Shown here: piece by piece, positions 1-9,644 of the stretch
How positions within the stretch are numbered: the first letter of the stretch is position 1
Layout: each line of letters opens with the position of its first letter
DNA from: Trachelipus rathkii
Taxonomy: Eukaryota > Arthropoda > Malacostraca > Isopoda > Trachelipodidae
Reading direction: 5' to 3'
Length of the DNA: 17,500 bases
NCBI GenBank assembly: GCA_015478945.1
Contig: JABUQX010087129.1
Coordinates: 20,001 to 37,500 of the forward strand
Program-made: the position numbers and the translations under genes
Notes under the pieces: model-generated
Seen by the model: the letters and a program-made list of their open reading frames with translations, nothing else
Database searches by the model: none
Told to the model about the DNA's origin: nothing

Positions 1-250
1 ATAGTTGTGGCCCACCTGGACTAAGGAATGAACCCTATTTTGACGAGATGCCATGGTGAAGGTCCGTCCCAGTCCCGTGAAGCTCTAGGGTGGGTTTTCT
101 GACTGCAACGAGTTTTCACTTAAGGGTATAAAGGGGGCGGTAAGGTTGGGCTTTCTTTTCGGCTTGCGTCATATTCTTCTACTACTTTTCTGTTTCCAGT
201 GTATGTGACGCACCTTACCCCCAGTTTGGGGAAAGAAGGTGGGTGATGAT
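1..250. other. Moderately GC-rich block ending in a GAT microsatellite, possible retroelement 3' tail
   Basis: This block is clearly richer in G and C than what follows. It ends in a short GAT-type run (about 245-258) that leads into a long (TA)n tract. A plus-strand frame is open from the window edge to a stop near base 57, and another is open from about 25 to 101; neither is long enough to identify. A microsatellite-like tail after a unique 3' block is how several non-LTR retrotransposon clades end, so this could be such a 3' end cut by the window. That is inference: no reverse transcriptase motif is in view. A TATAAA sits at about 127-132, but nothing supports a promoter. Confidence 0.25.
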
Positions 251-260
251 GATGATAATG

Positions 261-1041
<781 letters not shown>

Positions 1042-1279
1042 TCCTGCAATAACTTAGGCACTACTGGATTTCAGGTGCCTGTTTTCTTAAAAACTCACTG
1101 ATTATGAGGTGGAAAAGTAAGGAACTAAGTGGGGTTACGGGTTTGAAGAGGATTTCCGGGATATAGCAGGAAGATTGAAGTGGAGGGGACTCCCCTCCCG
1201 GTCGAGGGGACTAGCCCAAATGGTCGAAAGGGAAAATAATTGAAACGACATCAAAAAATTTCCCGTACAGCTCACCACA
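1042..1279. other. Spacer with a GC-rich near-perfect palindrome
   Basis: Unique sequence with no coding signal. At 1182-1198 there is an 8-bp GGAGGGGA / TCCCCTCC palindrome around a single central C, GC-rich in an AT-rich setting. It is followed by GGTCGAGGGGAC, which could pair with the same C-rich arm in an alternative fold. It looks like the small GC-rich hairpins near 1612, 5918 and 6393, but lacks their loop sequences. Confidence 0.55.
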
Positions 1280-1288
1280 GGCTTTAAG
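1280..1288 (+). repeat. Left 9-bp target-site duplication of the 1289-1949 element
   Basis: GGCTTTAAG here is repeated exactly, in direct orientation, at 1950-1958 just outside the opposite terminal inverted repeat. The flanking bases differ on both sides, so the duplication is exactly 9 bp. Confidence 0.85.
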
Positions 1289-1949
1289 GGCCAGCATCCC
1301 GAAGAGGCCAGGCATGTAACTAGAAAACTATAAAATCTACAGGAAAATAAATAACATTTTTGATTTCAGCAAGCAATTTCATCGATGAAACTTTAAAAAA
1401 AAATTATTTTATTCTAATATTTATTAATAACACCTTAAATATTAGTATAATCTTAGATCTGGCAGGCGTACGCTGTGATTGACCTTGAATCCCTGCATTC
1501 GTTCACGAGAGCAAGAGTTACCAAATAGTATTTTATTTTTACGCTTTGGAGAAAATGTTATTTTTTCTTTTTATATCCTTTTTAGGGGGTTCGAGCCGAC
1601 GGAGGGACAGAGGGGGACGAAGTCCCCCCCCCGGTAGGCCGAGAAACCCCGACTCTGTCCATCTTTAAGTTTTACCCGTGGGGTATTCTTTAGTTAAAAA
1701 AAAATTCAACATTTGGCAACTTTGCGCGCTTTCTCGGTACTTCGAGCTGCTTCGTAATTCTCAAAAAACGATGCTTATCATACAGCTTTCCATCATTTTT
1801 AACAATTTTAAATTTTTCAAAAGCGTTAATTTTTTTTTTTTTTTTTTAAACATGGATAAAAATGTCTCCTGATTAATAAAATGTTTTTTATTTTCTTGTA
1901 GCTGTTATAGTTTTTTAGTTACATGCCTGCCCTCTTCGGGATGCTAACC
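1289..1949. mobile_element. MITE-like non-autonomous DNA transposon with 9-bp TSD
   Basis: The element is 661 bp. Its left end begins GGCCAGCATCCCGAAGAGG and the reverse complement of its right end begins GGTTAGCATCCCGAAGAGG. The inverted match continues for at least ~70 bp without a gap and with about eight mismatches (roughly 89% identity), then fades into A/T-rich sequence. It is flanked by the direct repeat GGCTTTAAG. The interior is AT-rich, has no transposase, and contains a GC-rich patch with a hairpin at 1612-1628. A 9-bp duplication is typical of Mutator-like elements and of foldback elements; hAT and P elements usually make 8 bp. Superfamily is therefore uncertain. The 64-residue ORF at 1678-1872 inside it is unlikely to be real. 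Confidence 0.88.
1612..1628. repeat. GC-rich hairpin inside the MITE
   Basis: GGGGGAC, loop GAA, GTCCCCC: a perfect 7-bp stem with a 3-nt loop, in the GC-rich patch at 1585-1660. The stem is extended by a further C run on the right, so slipped pairings are possible. Confidence 0.75.
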
Positions 1950-1958
1950 GGCTTTAAG
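1950..1958 (+). repeat. Right 9-bp target-site duplication of the 1289-1949 element
   Basis: Exact direct copy of GGCTTTAAG found at 1280-1288, immediately outside the right terminal inverted repeat. Confidence 0.85.
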
Positions 1959-1997
1959 ATAGGTTAGGTTAGGTTAAGTTAGGCTAAGTTAAGTTTT
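1959..1997. repeat. Degenerate TTAGG-like telomeric-type repeat
   Basis: Starting directly after the MITE's right duplication is ATAGGTTAGGTTAGGTTAAG followed by degenerate TTAGGC / TAAGTT units. (TTAGG)n is the arthropod telomere motif. The run is too short and decayed to be a telomere. It supports an arthropod source only weakly. Confidence 0.55.
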
Positions 1998-2116
1998 GTT
2001 GGATTCTTTAGAGAAACTCTAAATAACCGGTTTTTTTTTACAAATGTCGACCATTTGACCTGTCGATGACATTCCCTGCCGACCATTTGCACTCGACTCG
2101 CTCTCGCTCTGCACGC

Positions 2117-2184
2117 CCTAAACCCTCCCTCCCACTCCTACACATCGATGCCTAAACCCTCCCTCCGACTCCTACACATCGATG
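2117..2184 (+). repeat. 34-bp tandem duplication (two copies)
   Basis: A unit starting CCTAAACCCTCCCTCC and ending ACACATCGATG occurs at 2117-2150 and again at 2151-2184, differing at about one base. It lies in a C-rich patch (about 2075-2190) that is unusual for this AT-rich region. Upstream, CGACCATTTG appears twice (near 2048 and 2080). No function is apparent. Confidence 0.85.
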
Positions 2185-3228
<1,044 letters not shown>

Positions 3229-3232
<4 letters not shown>

Positions 3233-3430
3233 TATTGAAATTTGCTATATATTATTATATATTTATAATATTATGTATATTATATTATTTTATATATTAT
3301 TATGTATATTATTATGTATATTGATATTATATATTTACCCTATTTATCATTTCATATTATTTATCATATCATATATTATCATGTCATATTATTACGCTAT
3401 TATTTATTTACTCTATATATATATAGTTTA
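3229..3430. repeat. Degenerate A/T simple repeat
   Basis: Irregular repetition of TATTAT, TATGTATAT and ATCATAT phrases, probably a decayed extension of the neighbouring (TA)n array. Confidence 0.6.
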
Positions 3431-4915
3431 TTCACTTAAGAAATTTTAAACTAGATATTTGTAAATATTTTTTGAAAAAAATTTTATTTACATTAGAGAA
3501 GTAGCAAACCTTCAGGACAGTTCAGTACTTTTCATGCTGCTCTCAAATTTGTCTGTTAAAATTCTTAGTTTAATATAAAATTTTAAATCCACTTTATTTT
3601 AATAACTATTAAGTAAATAATATAAAAATTTCTAAAATTGGTCATAAAAAGGGAAAATTAGAATTAATTAGGATTGCGTTTTTTGGTAGGAACTTTGAAT
3701 TTTTGCTATAGATTTTCGAGTTTAAGAATTTTCGTATCAAACAGGTTCTGTACCCTAATTTTATCACAGTCTTTGAATTCGATTTTATTTCTTACAACAT
3801 ACATTACCAGCATTAAAAAAAAAATTTAATTTTTTAAAATTATAATATTATTCAGAAATTATTTGAAAATATTACTCCTATTAAGTTAAAAAATAATTCC
3901 AAAATTAGCTCCTAGATTTTAAATTTCATACCGGAAGATATTCAAAAACCGAATGAACATATAAACAAATAAACATATAATAAAAAACCAAAAATGCATT
4001 TATTTGATTTAAAAAGAAAGTAATTTGCAATTATGCTTTTCTTTCTTTAATTTGAGGTCATTTATTTTTGGCTTCTCACATCAGATTGCAAATCGATTCG
4101 CTAAATATTTTTCTTTATACCACCATTCACGAACGAAATCCTAATTATAGAGATGCTTCTTATGTCTACTACAAAAGCTACAAAATCATTTTAATAATTA
4201 TTTAAAAACCTTTGTATTCATTACAGGTATATAATTACTAATTTTTCTTTATAAGTTACAATTATTAGGTGTGTGGAGTTTAGTGTTAATTGTTCTTATG
4301 ATATTTTGGATGTGTTTAGTTACTTTATCAAAATAAAATATTCTCATTATACATACTACATTATATTTTAAATTAGAATATGCGCATAAAAATACATGAA
4401 AATATGTTTAAAGGTGTGTGATCTTTCGGAATAGGACAGATATCCCAATTCAATCCGGCATGTGACATACGGGACAAATTTTTGAAAATATTTGCAAATC
4501 AACATCAATACATATATTTTCCAAGAGCATCTAAAGTTCGAAACACTTCTTCAGACTCTTTTAAGGTCACCCTTTTAATAAACATCTTTTCTTTATATTC
4601 TTTCATGCTTTTTTGTATCCACGCCATGCAACAAATATTTCTTTTTTTTATAGTCAAATTCAGCAACTCATTTATATCGGTTCGAACAAAACTGGCAACA
4701 GAACAGGTAATAACAAAATCTAGGTTTATCTTAATTTCTTTAAAAAATTATCGTAGGTGCAATATTTTTAAATAAAAAGCTGAACACAATTTATATTTTT
4801 ATCGTAAGTAAAATAAGAATTGATATGATTTTATCCGATTTAAAGATCAAAGTGCGCTAAATCAAAACTGCTTTGATGCAAATGCATGAACACATGCAAA
4901 CGCTCCCACCGGCAC

Positions 4916-4917
<2 letters not shown>
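3431..4917. other. Long AT-rich spacer, no feature seen
   Basis: About 1.5 kb of unique AT-rich sequence. The longest ORF (4482-4775, 97 residues) has no recognisable domain and no supporting splice or promoter context. It is most likely chance, although a small unknown exon cannot be excluded. No RNA gene or inverted repeat of note was found by eye. Confidence 0.6.
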
Positions 4918-4962
<45 letters not shown>

Positions 4963-4986
4963 CATATATATATATGTATATATATA

Positions 4987-5063
<77 letters not shown>
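4918..5063. repeat. (TA)n microsatellite with short interruptions
   Basis: Alternating T/A with short breaks near 4955-4992. Preceded by a small C-rich patch (about 4901-4916) with no evident role. Confidence 0.93.
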
Positions 5064-5066
<3 letters not shown>

Positions 5067-5481
5067 TTAAAGCGCAACCGAAACAATAGTAAATTAATTC
5101 ACCTCATGAAGCTCCTGAGGTCATAAAACAAAATGAATTTTTCTCTTCATTTCCTCCAAAAATAAAAGAAAGAAAGCAAACATTAAAATAAAAGAAAAGA
5201 AACTCTATTAAGCGAAGGAAAGTATTTACACTTGCTGCAATTACTCGGTCCTATTATTTGTGATTCTTTAAACTCGAAAGAGGCAGAGCACGAAATACTT
5301 TTCTTAGACGTTGTCCACCCGGACAACTAAAGATTAACCCGCCCCCTCCCCTATTAATGAGAATTAAAAACCGACAATTATATAATTACGTTTCTCCTTT
5401 GTATTTAAAATTTGCGTTATTGGTGAGAGTTTTCTCTATTCGAAACCATAATGTAGAATCTTATAAACTGTCAGAATAAGC
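5064..5481. other. Unique spacer with one 7-bp hairpin
   Basis: AT-rich unique sequence without coding signal. At 5310-5327 GTTGTCC and GGACAAC form a perfect 7-bp stem around the loop ACCC. The rest shows no structure I can support. Confidence 0.55.
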
Positions 5482-5656
<175 letters not shown>

Positions 5657-5724
5657 TATATCACACATATAGCATATGCCTGCTCTAATTAGATACGTAA
5701 CAGTAGTAAGGAGGGCACAACTAA

Positions 5725-5935
5725 CCGCCAAACTGACATCCGGAAGTTGCAACCGGAAGATGCACATGTTGCAAAGCAACATTTTGCAACATTTGGTTTT
5801 TCAAGCTTGACGTGTCAAGTTTAGGGTTTGTAAGGTCGGTGAGAGGGAATTTAAGGTCTGGAAGACCGACTTCAGAGGTTTTGAGCCTGAACTCAAGGAT
5901 TTTAACCCCAAAAGAAGTGGGGCGGAGCCCCAAAA
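5725..5935. repeat. Cluster of tiny stem-loops next to the giant inverted repeat
   Basis: Several short perfect stems occur within ~200 bp: ATGTTGC-AAA-GCAACAT (about 5765-5781), CTTGAC-GT-GTCAAG (about 5806-5819), GGTC-TGGAA-GACC (about 5853-5865), TTGAG-CCTGAA-CTCAA (about 5881-5896) and TGGGG-CGGAG-CCCCA (5918-5932). The 70-residue minus-strand ORF across this block has no recognisable domain and is explained by the repeated phrases. Whether the cluster belongs to the inverted-repeat element or only neighbours it cannot be decided, because the matching right-hand flank is outside the window. Confidence 0.6.
5918..5932 (+). repeat. CGGAG-loop hairpin, outside the mapped arm
   Basis: TGGGG stem, CGGAG loop, CCCCA stem (5 bp perfect). 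It shares its loop with the four hairpins of the left arm at 6393-6677 though its stem is unrelated. Confidence 0.8.
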
Positions 5936-6130
5936 AGTGGCTTTTTTGATTCCTAGAAGGTTTTAAATAATCGATAGATCAGTTTTGATGGTTTCAATCG
6001 ATTTATCGATGTTTTTACCCCTATATCGATGTTGTCTTTACCGTGCTCTGGTTGACTGAAAAATATAATCGAAAGAAAATTATTAATAACATTCATTCGA
6101 TATATCGCTGTAGTTACAGTGTAATATTGA

Positions 6131-6217
6131 AGGGGACTGGAATCCTGGAAATCCTGGAATCCTGGAAGGATTCCAGGAACCTGGAACTGGAAAGTGACTT
6201 CCTGGAAACTGGAAACT
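6131..6217 (+). repeat. CCTGGAA-rich terminal block of left arm
   Basis: Irregular tandem copies of a 7-9 base phrase around CCTGGAA / ACTGGAA, including the inverted pairs GGAATCC-TGGAA-GGATTCC and TTCCAGG-AA-CCTGGAA. The inner half (from about 6186) matches the reverse complement of 17457-17500, so this is the outermost part of the left arm that can be paired within the window. The true outer boundary and any target duplication cannot be established without the sequence to the right of 17500. Confidence 0.7.
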
Positions 6218-6300
6218 AAAAAAAAAAAAAAAAAAAAAAAAAATTAAAAATTAAAATTAAAATTAAAATTAAAATTAAAATAAAATATAATTTAAATAAA
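6218..6300 (+). repeat. Poly(A) and AAAATT repeats, left arm
   Basis: An A run at 6218-6243 is followed by about seven ATTAAA / AAAATT units and A/T-only sequence. In the right arm the matching T run (17369-17456) is about 88 bases rather than 26, showing strong length divergence at this one site. Confidence 0.9.
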
Positions 6301-6392
6301 TAATAAATAGTTTGCGCGAAGGTATCTATTTTCGCTTGTCTGTTTGTGCCGCCGCCGCCTCCGTCTGCCTGGAATGGAGGTTCCGGACGAGT

Positions 6393-6415
6393 GCACCCCT
6401 TCGGAGAAGGGGTGC
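6393..6415 (+). repeat. CGGAG-loop hairpin L1
   Basis: Perfect 9-bp stem GCACCCCTT / AAGGGGTGC around the loop CGGAG. It is conserved exactly in the right arm at 17192-17214. Confidence 0.9.
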
Positions 6416-6448
6416 TGGTTCCTTCCAGATAGAAGGATGAAGGATGAA

Positions 6449-6463
6449 ATGCACGGAGTGCAT
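6449..6463 (+). repeat. CGGAG-loop hairpin L2
   Basis: ATGCA / TGCAT 5-bp stem around CGGAG. The homologous right-arm site is 17140-17154, where one stem position has changed. Confidence 0.8.
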
Positions 6464-6527
6464 CAGAAAGAAGGAGGAAGAAGGAGGAAGGATTTGGAAT
6501 CTGAGCTGGATCTGGAGCTGGAGCTTT

Positions 6528-6551
6528 GGGATCCCCCCGGAGGGGGTTCCC
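6528..6551 (+). repeat. CGGAG-loop hairpin L3, missing from the right arm
   Basis: GGGATCCCC pairs with GGGGTTCCC (one mismatch) around CCGGAG. At the homologous place in the right arm (about 17058-17068) only the phrase CCTCCCCA stands between the same flanks (GAGCTTTGGG and TCTGAAATAAAAG), so the hairpin was gained here or removed there. Confidence 0.8.
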
Positions 6552-6654
6552 CCTCTGAAATAAAAGAAGTAAAAATACAGGTCACTAAGAAAAGGGAGGA
6601 ATGAGAAATGAGGAAGAGGAAGGAGAGAATGAGGAAGGAGGAAGAATGGTGTTT

Positions 6655-6677
6655 GGAACCCTCCGGAGGAGGGTCCC
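6655..6677 (+). repeat. CGGAG-loop hairpin L4
   Basis: GGAACCCTC pairs with GAGGGTCCC (one mismatch) around CGGAG. It is conserved in the right arm at 16929-16951. Confidence 0.85.
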
Positions 6678-6731
6678 CAACTGAAATAAAAGAAGGAGGA
6701 AGGAGGAAGGATGGAGAAAGGAGGAAGACAG

Positions 6732-6786
6732 AGTTGGTGCAGGCACCGGTGCTAAAGCCGGTGCTGGAGCCGGTGCGGTGCTGAGT
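6732..6786 (+). repeat. GCCGGTGCT repeat block, left arm
   Basis: Degenerate 9-12 base units around GCCGGTGCT / GCACCGGTGCT, GC-rich in an AT-rich setting. The right-arm copy at 16821-16871 differs at about one base over ~50, so it is one of the best conserved parts of the inverted repeat. Confidence 0.85.
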
Positions 6787-7272
6787 TAGTAAACATTAGC
6801 TTAACCTCAGACTGACATTTCTATTTTCAAAATCTCGTTTTCTTTTTATAAACGTCAACTAAAATATATTGTTTGCTATTTTTATTTTAAGTTTCATTCT
6901 TTATGTTTTTACTTTTTGTTTTCAATTTAAATTTTTTAATTACTTTTATTTATTTTGTTTGCTTTAAATATTTTGTTTTTACTAAAAATTTATTCTTTTT
7001 ATGTTTATAACTTATTACATTTTACATACCTTAAAACGGTAAATCAGTAAATCAGTAAAATCAGTAAATCAGTAAATCAAACTACCCATTCCACCCTCCT
7101 ACCCATCCATGATCTATTGATCTATTGATCTATTGATTCAAATCATATTTTGTATAACATAACACAAAAACTTTTATTTATTTTGTTTTGTTTCTTTAAA
7201 CATTTTGTTTTACTAAAAAATTTATTCTTTTTATGTTTATAACGTAAAAAATTTGCATTTTACATACCTTAA

Positions 7273-7372
7273 AGCAGTAAATCAGTAAATCAGTAAATCA
7301 GTAAATCAGTAAATCAGTAAATCAGTAAATCAGTAAAGCAGTAAATCAGTAAATCAGTAAATCAGTCAATCA
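7273..7372 (+). repeat. (CAGTAAAT)n microsatellite, longest array
   Basis: About twelve 8-bp copies with one CAGTAAAG variant. The corresponding array on the right (16238-16300) has about eight, so copy number differs between the arms. Confidence 0.9.
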
Positions 7373-8089
7373 GACAGCCTCCTATCCTTTAGCGATCATG
7401 AGTCTATTGATCATTGAACTATTTATTGATTCAAGTCATATTTTGTTTAACATAACACAAAAACTTTTATTTTTGTTTTGTTTCTTTAAACATTTGTTTT
7501 ACTAAAAATTTATTCTTTTTATGTATAACGTAAAAAATTACATTTTTACATACTTTAAAGCAGTAAATCAAATAATCAGTATCAAACCACCCACTCTATC
7601 CTCCTACCCTTCTATGATCTATTGATCTATTGATCTATTGATCTATTGATCTATTGATCTATTGATTCAAGTCATATTTTGTATAACATAACACAAAAAC
7701 TTTTATTTATTTTGTTTTGTTTTCTTTAAACATTTTGTTTTTACTAAAAAATTATTCTTTTCATGTTTATAACTTAAAAAAATTTGCATTTTTACATACT
7801 TTAAAGCAGTAAATCAGTAAATCAGTTAATCAAACCACCCACTCTATCCTCCTACCTTCCATGATCTTGATCTATTGATCCATTAAGTATTGGAATCTAT
7901 TGATCTATTGATTGATCATATTTTTGTAGCTTAACACAAAACTTTTATTTATTTTGTTTTGTTTCTTTAAACATTTTGTTTTTATAAATTTATTTTTATA
8001 TTTATAACTTAAAAAAATTTGTATTTTACATACTCTAAAAGCAGTAAATCAGTAAATCAGTTAATCAAACTGCCCTCCTACCCTTCCAT

Positions 8090-8180
8090 GATCTATTGAT
8101 CTATTGATCTATTGATCGATTGATCTATTGATCTATTGATCTATTGATCGATTGATCTATTGATCTATTGATCTATTGAT
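8090..8180 (+). repeat. (GATCTATT)n microsatellite, longest array
   Basis: About eleven 8-bp copies, two of which are the variant GATCGATT at 8114 and 8146, four repeat lengths apart. The right-arm array (15397-15497) has the same two variants, five repeat lengths apart (15421 and 15461), so one monomer was gained or lost since the arms separated. Confidence 0.92.
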
Positions 8181-8413
8181 TCAAGTCATATTTTTATTAA
8201 AATTGTTATGTTTTACATACCCTAAAGCAGTAAATCAGTAAATCAGTTAATCAAACAGCCACCAATCACCCTCTGCCCCTTCCATGATCTCTTGATCCAA
8301 TTTGATCTATTGATCATGATCTATGGATCTATTGATTTAAGTCATATTTTTGTATAACACCTTTTAAAAACTAAATTCTTTTGCTGTAGCTGGTGTTGAC
8401 AAATGTTGCGTTT

Positions 8414-8458
8414 GTTGTTGTTGTTTACCAATTGTTGTTGTTGTTGTTGTTGTTGTCG
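8414..8458 (+). repeat. (GTT)n microsatellite at A/B junction, left arm
   Basis: Two GTT runs separated by TACCAATT, followed by CGATGCCGCGTTTGATCG. The right-arm counterpart (about 15100-15180) is (CAA)n with more GACAAC and ATGCAA variants, so this tract has diverged more than its flanks. Confidence 0.9.
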
Positions 8459-8701
8459 ATGCCGCGTTTGATCGTTGATGTTAAATATATCAAACGTTCA
8501 AGTTAAATGAAAATATACAACACTTTTTCAAACATATCTCAAAAATATTAATGTTAATTTTACATTAACATTGTAATATTGAAAACTAAACAAAAATATA
8601 TCTCATCCTAACCTAACTGACATACAGCATTCATTAACAAGGTAACTAAAATTAGAAGTTTCAACTTACCAGCAAAAGTCAGCATAGCAATCTCAATCTC
8701 A

Positions 8702-8762
<61 letters not shown>

Positions 8763-8772
8763 TTTTGATTAT

Positions 8773-8958
<186 letters not shown>

Positions 8959-9060
8959 CACATAGATCTCACAACACCAATAACGCGTGCGATCACTTTG
9001 CCTCCAGGTCCACAACTAGAACTTTGGTAGGTAAATTGCTCTCTACCAGGCACCTAAACA

Positions 9061-9160
9061 TTAAGTAATCTTGTTACGCTCAAGGGTAACCAATCAGAGA
9101 ACTGTATTTGCTATGCCATCACGGGCAGCCAATGAAATTCGAGAGGAATGACTCATTAAT
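9061..9160. other. Unique linker with two CCAAT motifs, left arm
   Basis: Non-repetitive linker between modules B and C, kept almost unchanged in the right arm (about 14480-14580). It holds AACCAATCAGAG (CCAAT at 9090-9094) and GCAGCCAATGAAAT (CCAAT at 9129-9133), 39 bases apart. CCAAT boxes are common promoter elements, but there is no TATA box, initiator or downstream gene, so a promoter role is speculation. Confidence 0.4.
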
Positions 9161-9162
9161 CT

Positions 9163-9380
9163 TAATATCTTTTGACACATGAGAAGAGTATAGATTTATT
9201 ACTTTGTTCCCAATATCTTTTGACACATGAGAAGAGATAATGGTTATTACTTTGTTCAGAATATCTTTTTGACACATAGGAAGGGTTGTCGTTATTACTG
9301 TTCCCAATATCTTTGACACATGAGGAAGGAGTGAGATTTATTACTTTGTTCCCAATATTTTGACACATGAGAAGGGTAAA
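9163..9380 (+). repeat. Module C, five ~47-bp tandem repeats, left arm
   Basis: TGACACATGAGAAG-type cores begin at about 9173, 9221, 9270, 9314 and 9361 (spacing 44-49), each followed by TTTATTACTTTGTTCCC and AATATCTTT. The right-arm array at 14255-14480 has five inverted copies with ~52-bp spacing and is more uniform. Overlapping ORFs (repeats of VSKDIGNKVI or KRYWEQSNKS) reflect the DNA repeat; the unit length is not a multiple of three and no frame runs through. Confidence 0.92.
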
Positions 9381-9443
9381 TAGATTTATTATTTATTACT
9401 TTTGTCCTTACTTAACATGTGTTTTTATCTTAAGCAGTAGTTT

Positions 9444-9451
9444 TATTATTA

Positions 9452-9530
<79 letters not shown>
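9444..9530. repeat. (TTA)n microsatellite
   Basis: TTA tract with two small breaks, mirrored by (TAA)n at 14074-14187 in the right arm. Confidence 0.95.
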
Positions 9531-9533
<3 letters not shown>

Positions 9534-9562
9534 CAACTATATATGTATATGAACATAACAAA

Positions 9563-9565
<3 letters not shown>

Positions 9566-9615
<50 letters not shown>
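9566..9615. repeat. (CA)n microsatellite followed by ATAATTATAGACACTTTACT
   Basis: About 25 CA units. The adjacent phrase (9616-9644) recurs after the second (CA)n at 11507, showing that (CA)n plus this phrase is one unit repeated along the arm. The mirrored tract is (GT)n at about 13970-14030. Confidence 0.95.
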
Positions 9616-9617
<2 letters not shown>

Positions 9618-9644
9618 AATTATAGACACTTTACTTAATACATT

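Larger units (their letters stand above)
6440..6733 (+). repeat. Polypurine tract, left arm
   Basis: Mostly GGAAG / GGAGG / GAAAGAAGG repeats on the plus strand (densest at 6464-6500 and 6588-6650 and 6685-6730), with GAGCTG-type repeats at 6502-6525 and two copies of CTGAAATAAAAGAAG (about 6554 and 6681), each just downstream of a CGGAG hairpin. The ORF at 6344-6604 crosses it. Its sequence is repetitive (Glu, Leu, Arg-rich), and the right arm does not preserve the frame because of indels, so I do not call a gene. Mirror-symmetric purine tracts of this kind can form triplex DNA. Confidence 0.75.
6905..8360 (+). repeat. Module A satellite, six units, outer left arm
   Basis: Six tandem units, spaced about 187-286 bp (commonly ~240) between their CAGTAAAT arrays, which start near 7037, 7273, 7559, 7804, 8040 and 8227. 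Each unit runs: TTTTATGTTTATAACTTA, TTTGCATTTTACATACCTTA, an 8-bp microsatellite (CAGTAAAT)n, TTAATCAAAC, a C-rich patch with CTACCCTTCCAT, a second 8-bp microsatellite (GATCTATT)n, TCAAGTCATATTTTGTATAA, CATAACACAAAAAC and TTTTGTTTTGTTTCTTTAAA. The right arm carries six inverted counterparts at about 15205-16680. No ORF is maintained. Confidence 0.93.

Noticed and set aside
119..140. TATAAA promoter at about 127
   Set aside because: A single TATAAA in AT-rich DNA with no downstream gene or initiator is not evidence of a promoter.
1959..1997. Telomere
   Set aside because: Only a few degenerate TTAGG-like units, internal and followed by kilobases of other sequence.
4482..4775. 97-residue ORF in AT-rich spacer
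   Set aside because: No recognisable domain, AT-rich composition bias, no splice or promoter context; most likely chance.
6344..6604. 86-residue ORF with Glu/Leu/Arg repeats, and its relatives at 16860-17090 and 16917-17159
   Set aside because: It follows purine repeats and hairpins, and the inverted copy has indels that change frame, so the arms do not conserve a protein.
7273..7372. CRISPR-like regular repeats in module A
   Set aside because: Units are 8 bp with no spacers, in a eukaryotic satellite; this is a microsatellite.
9119..9368. Repeated peptide ORFs (VSKDIGNKVI / KRYWEQSNKS) in module C, also 14212-14436
   Set aside because: Period of 44-52 bp is not a multiple of three, successive copies switch frame, and the frames are only the DNA repeat translated.
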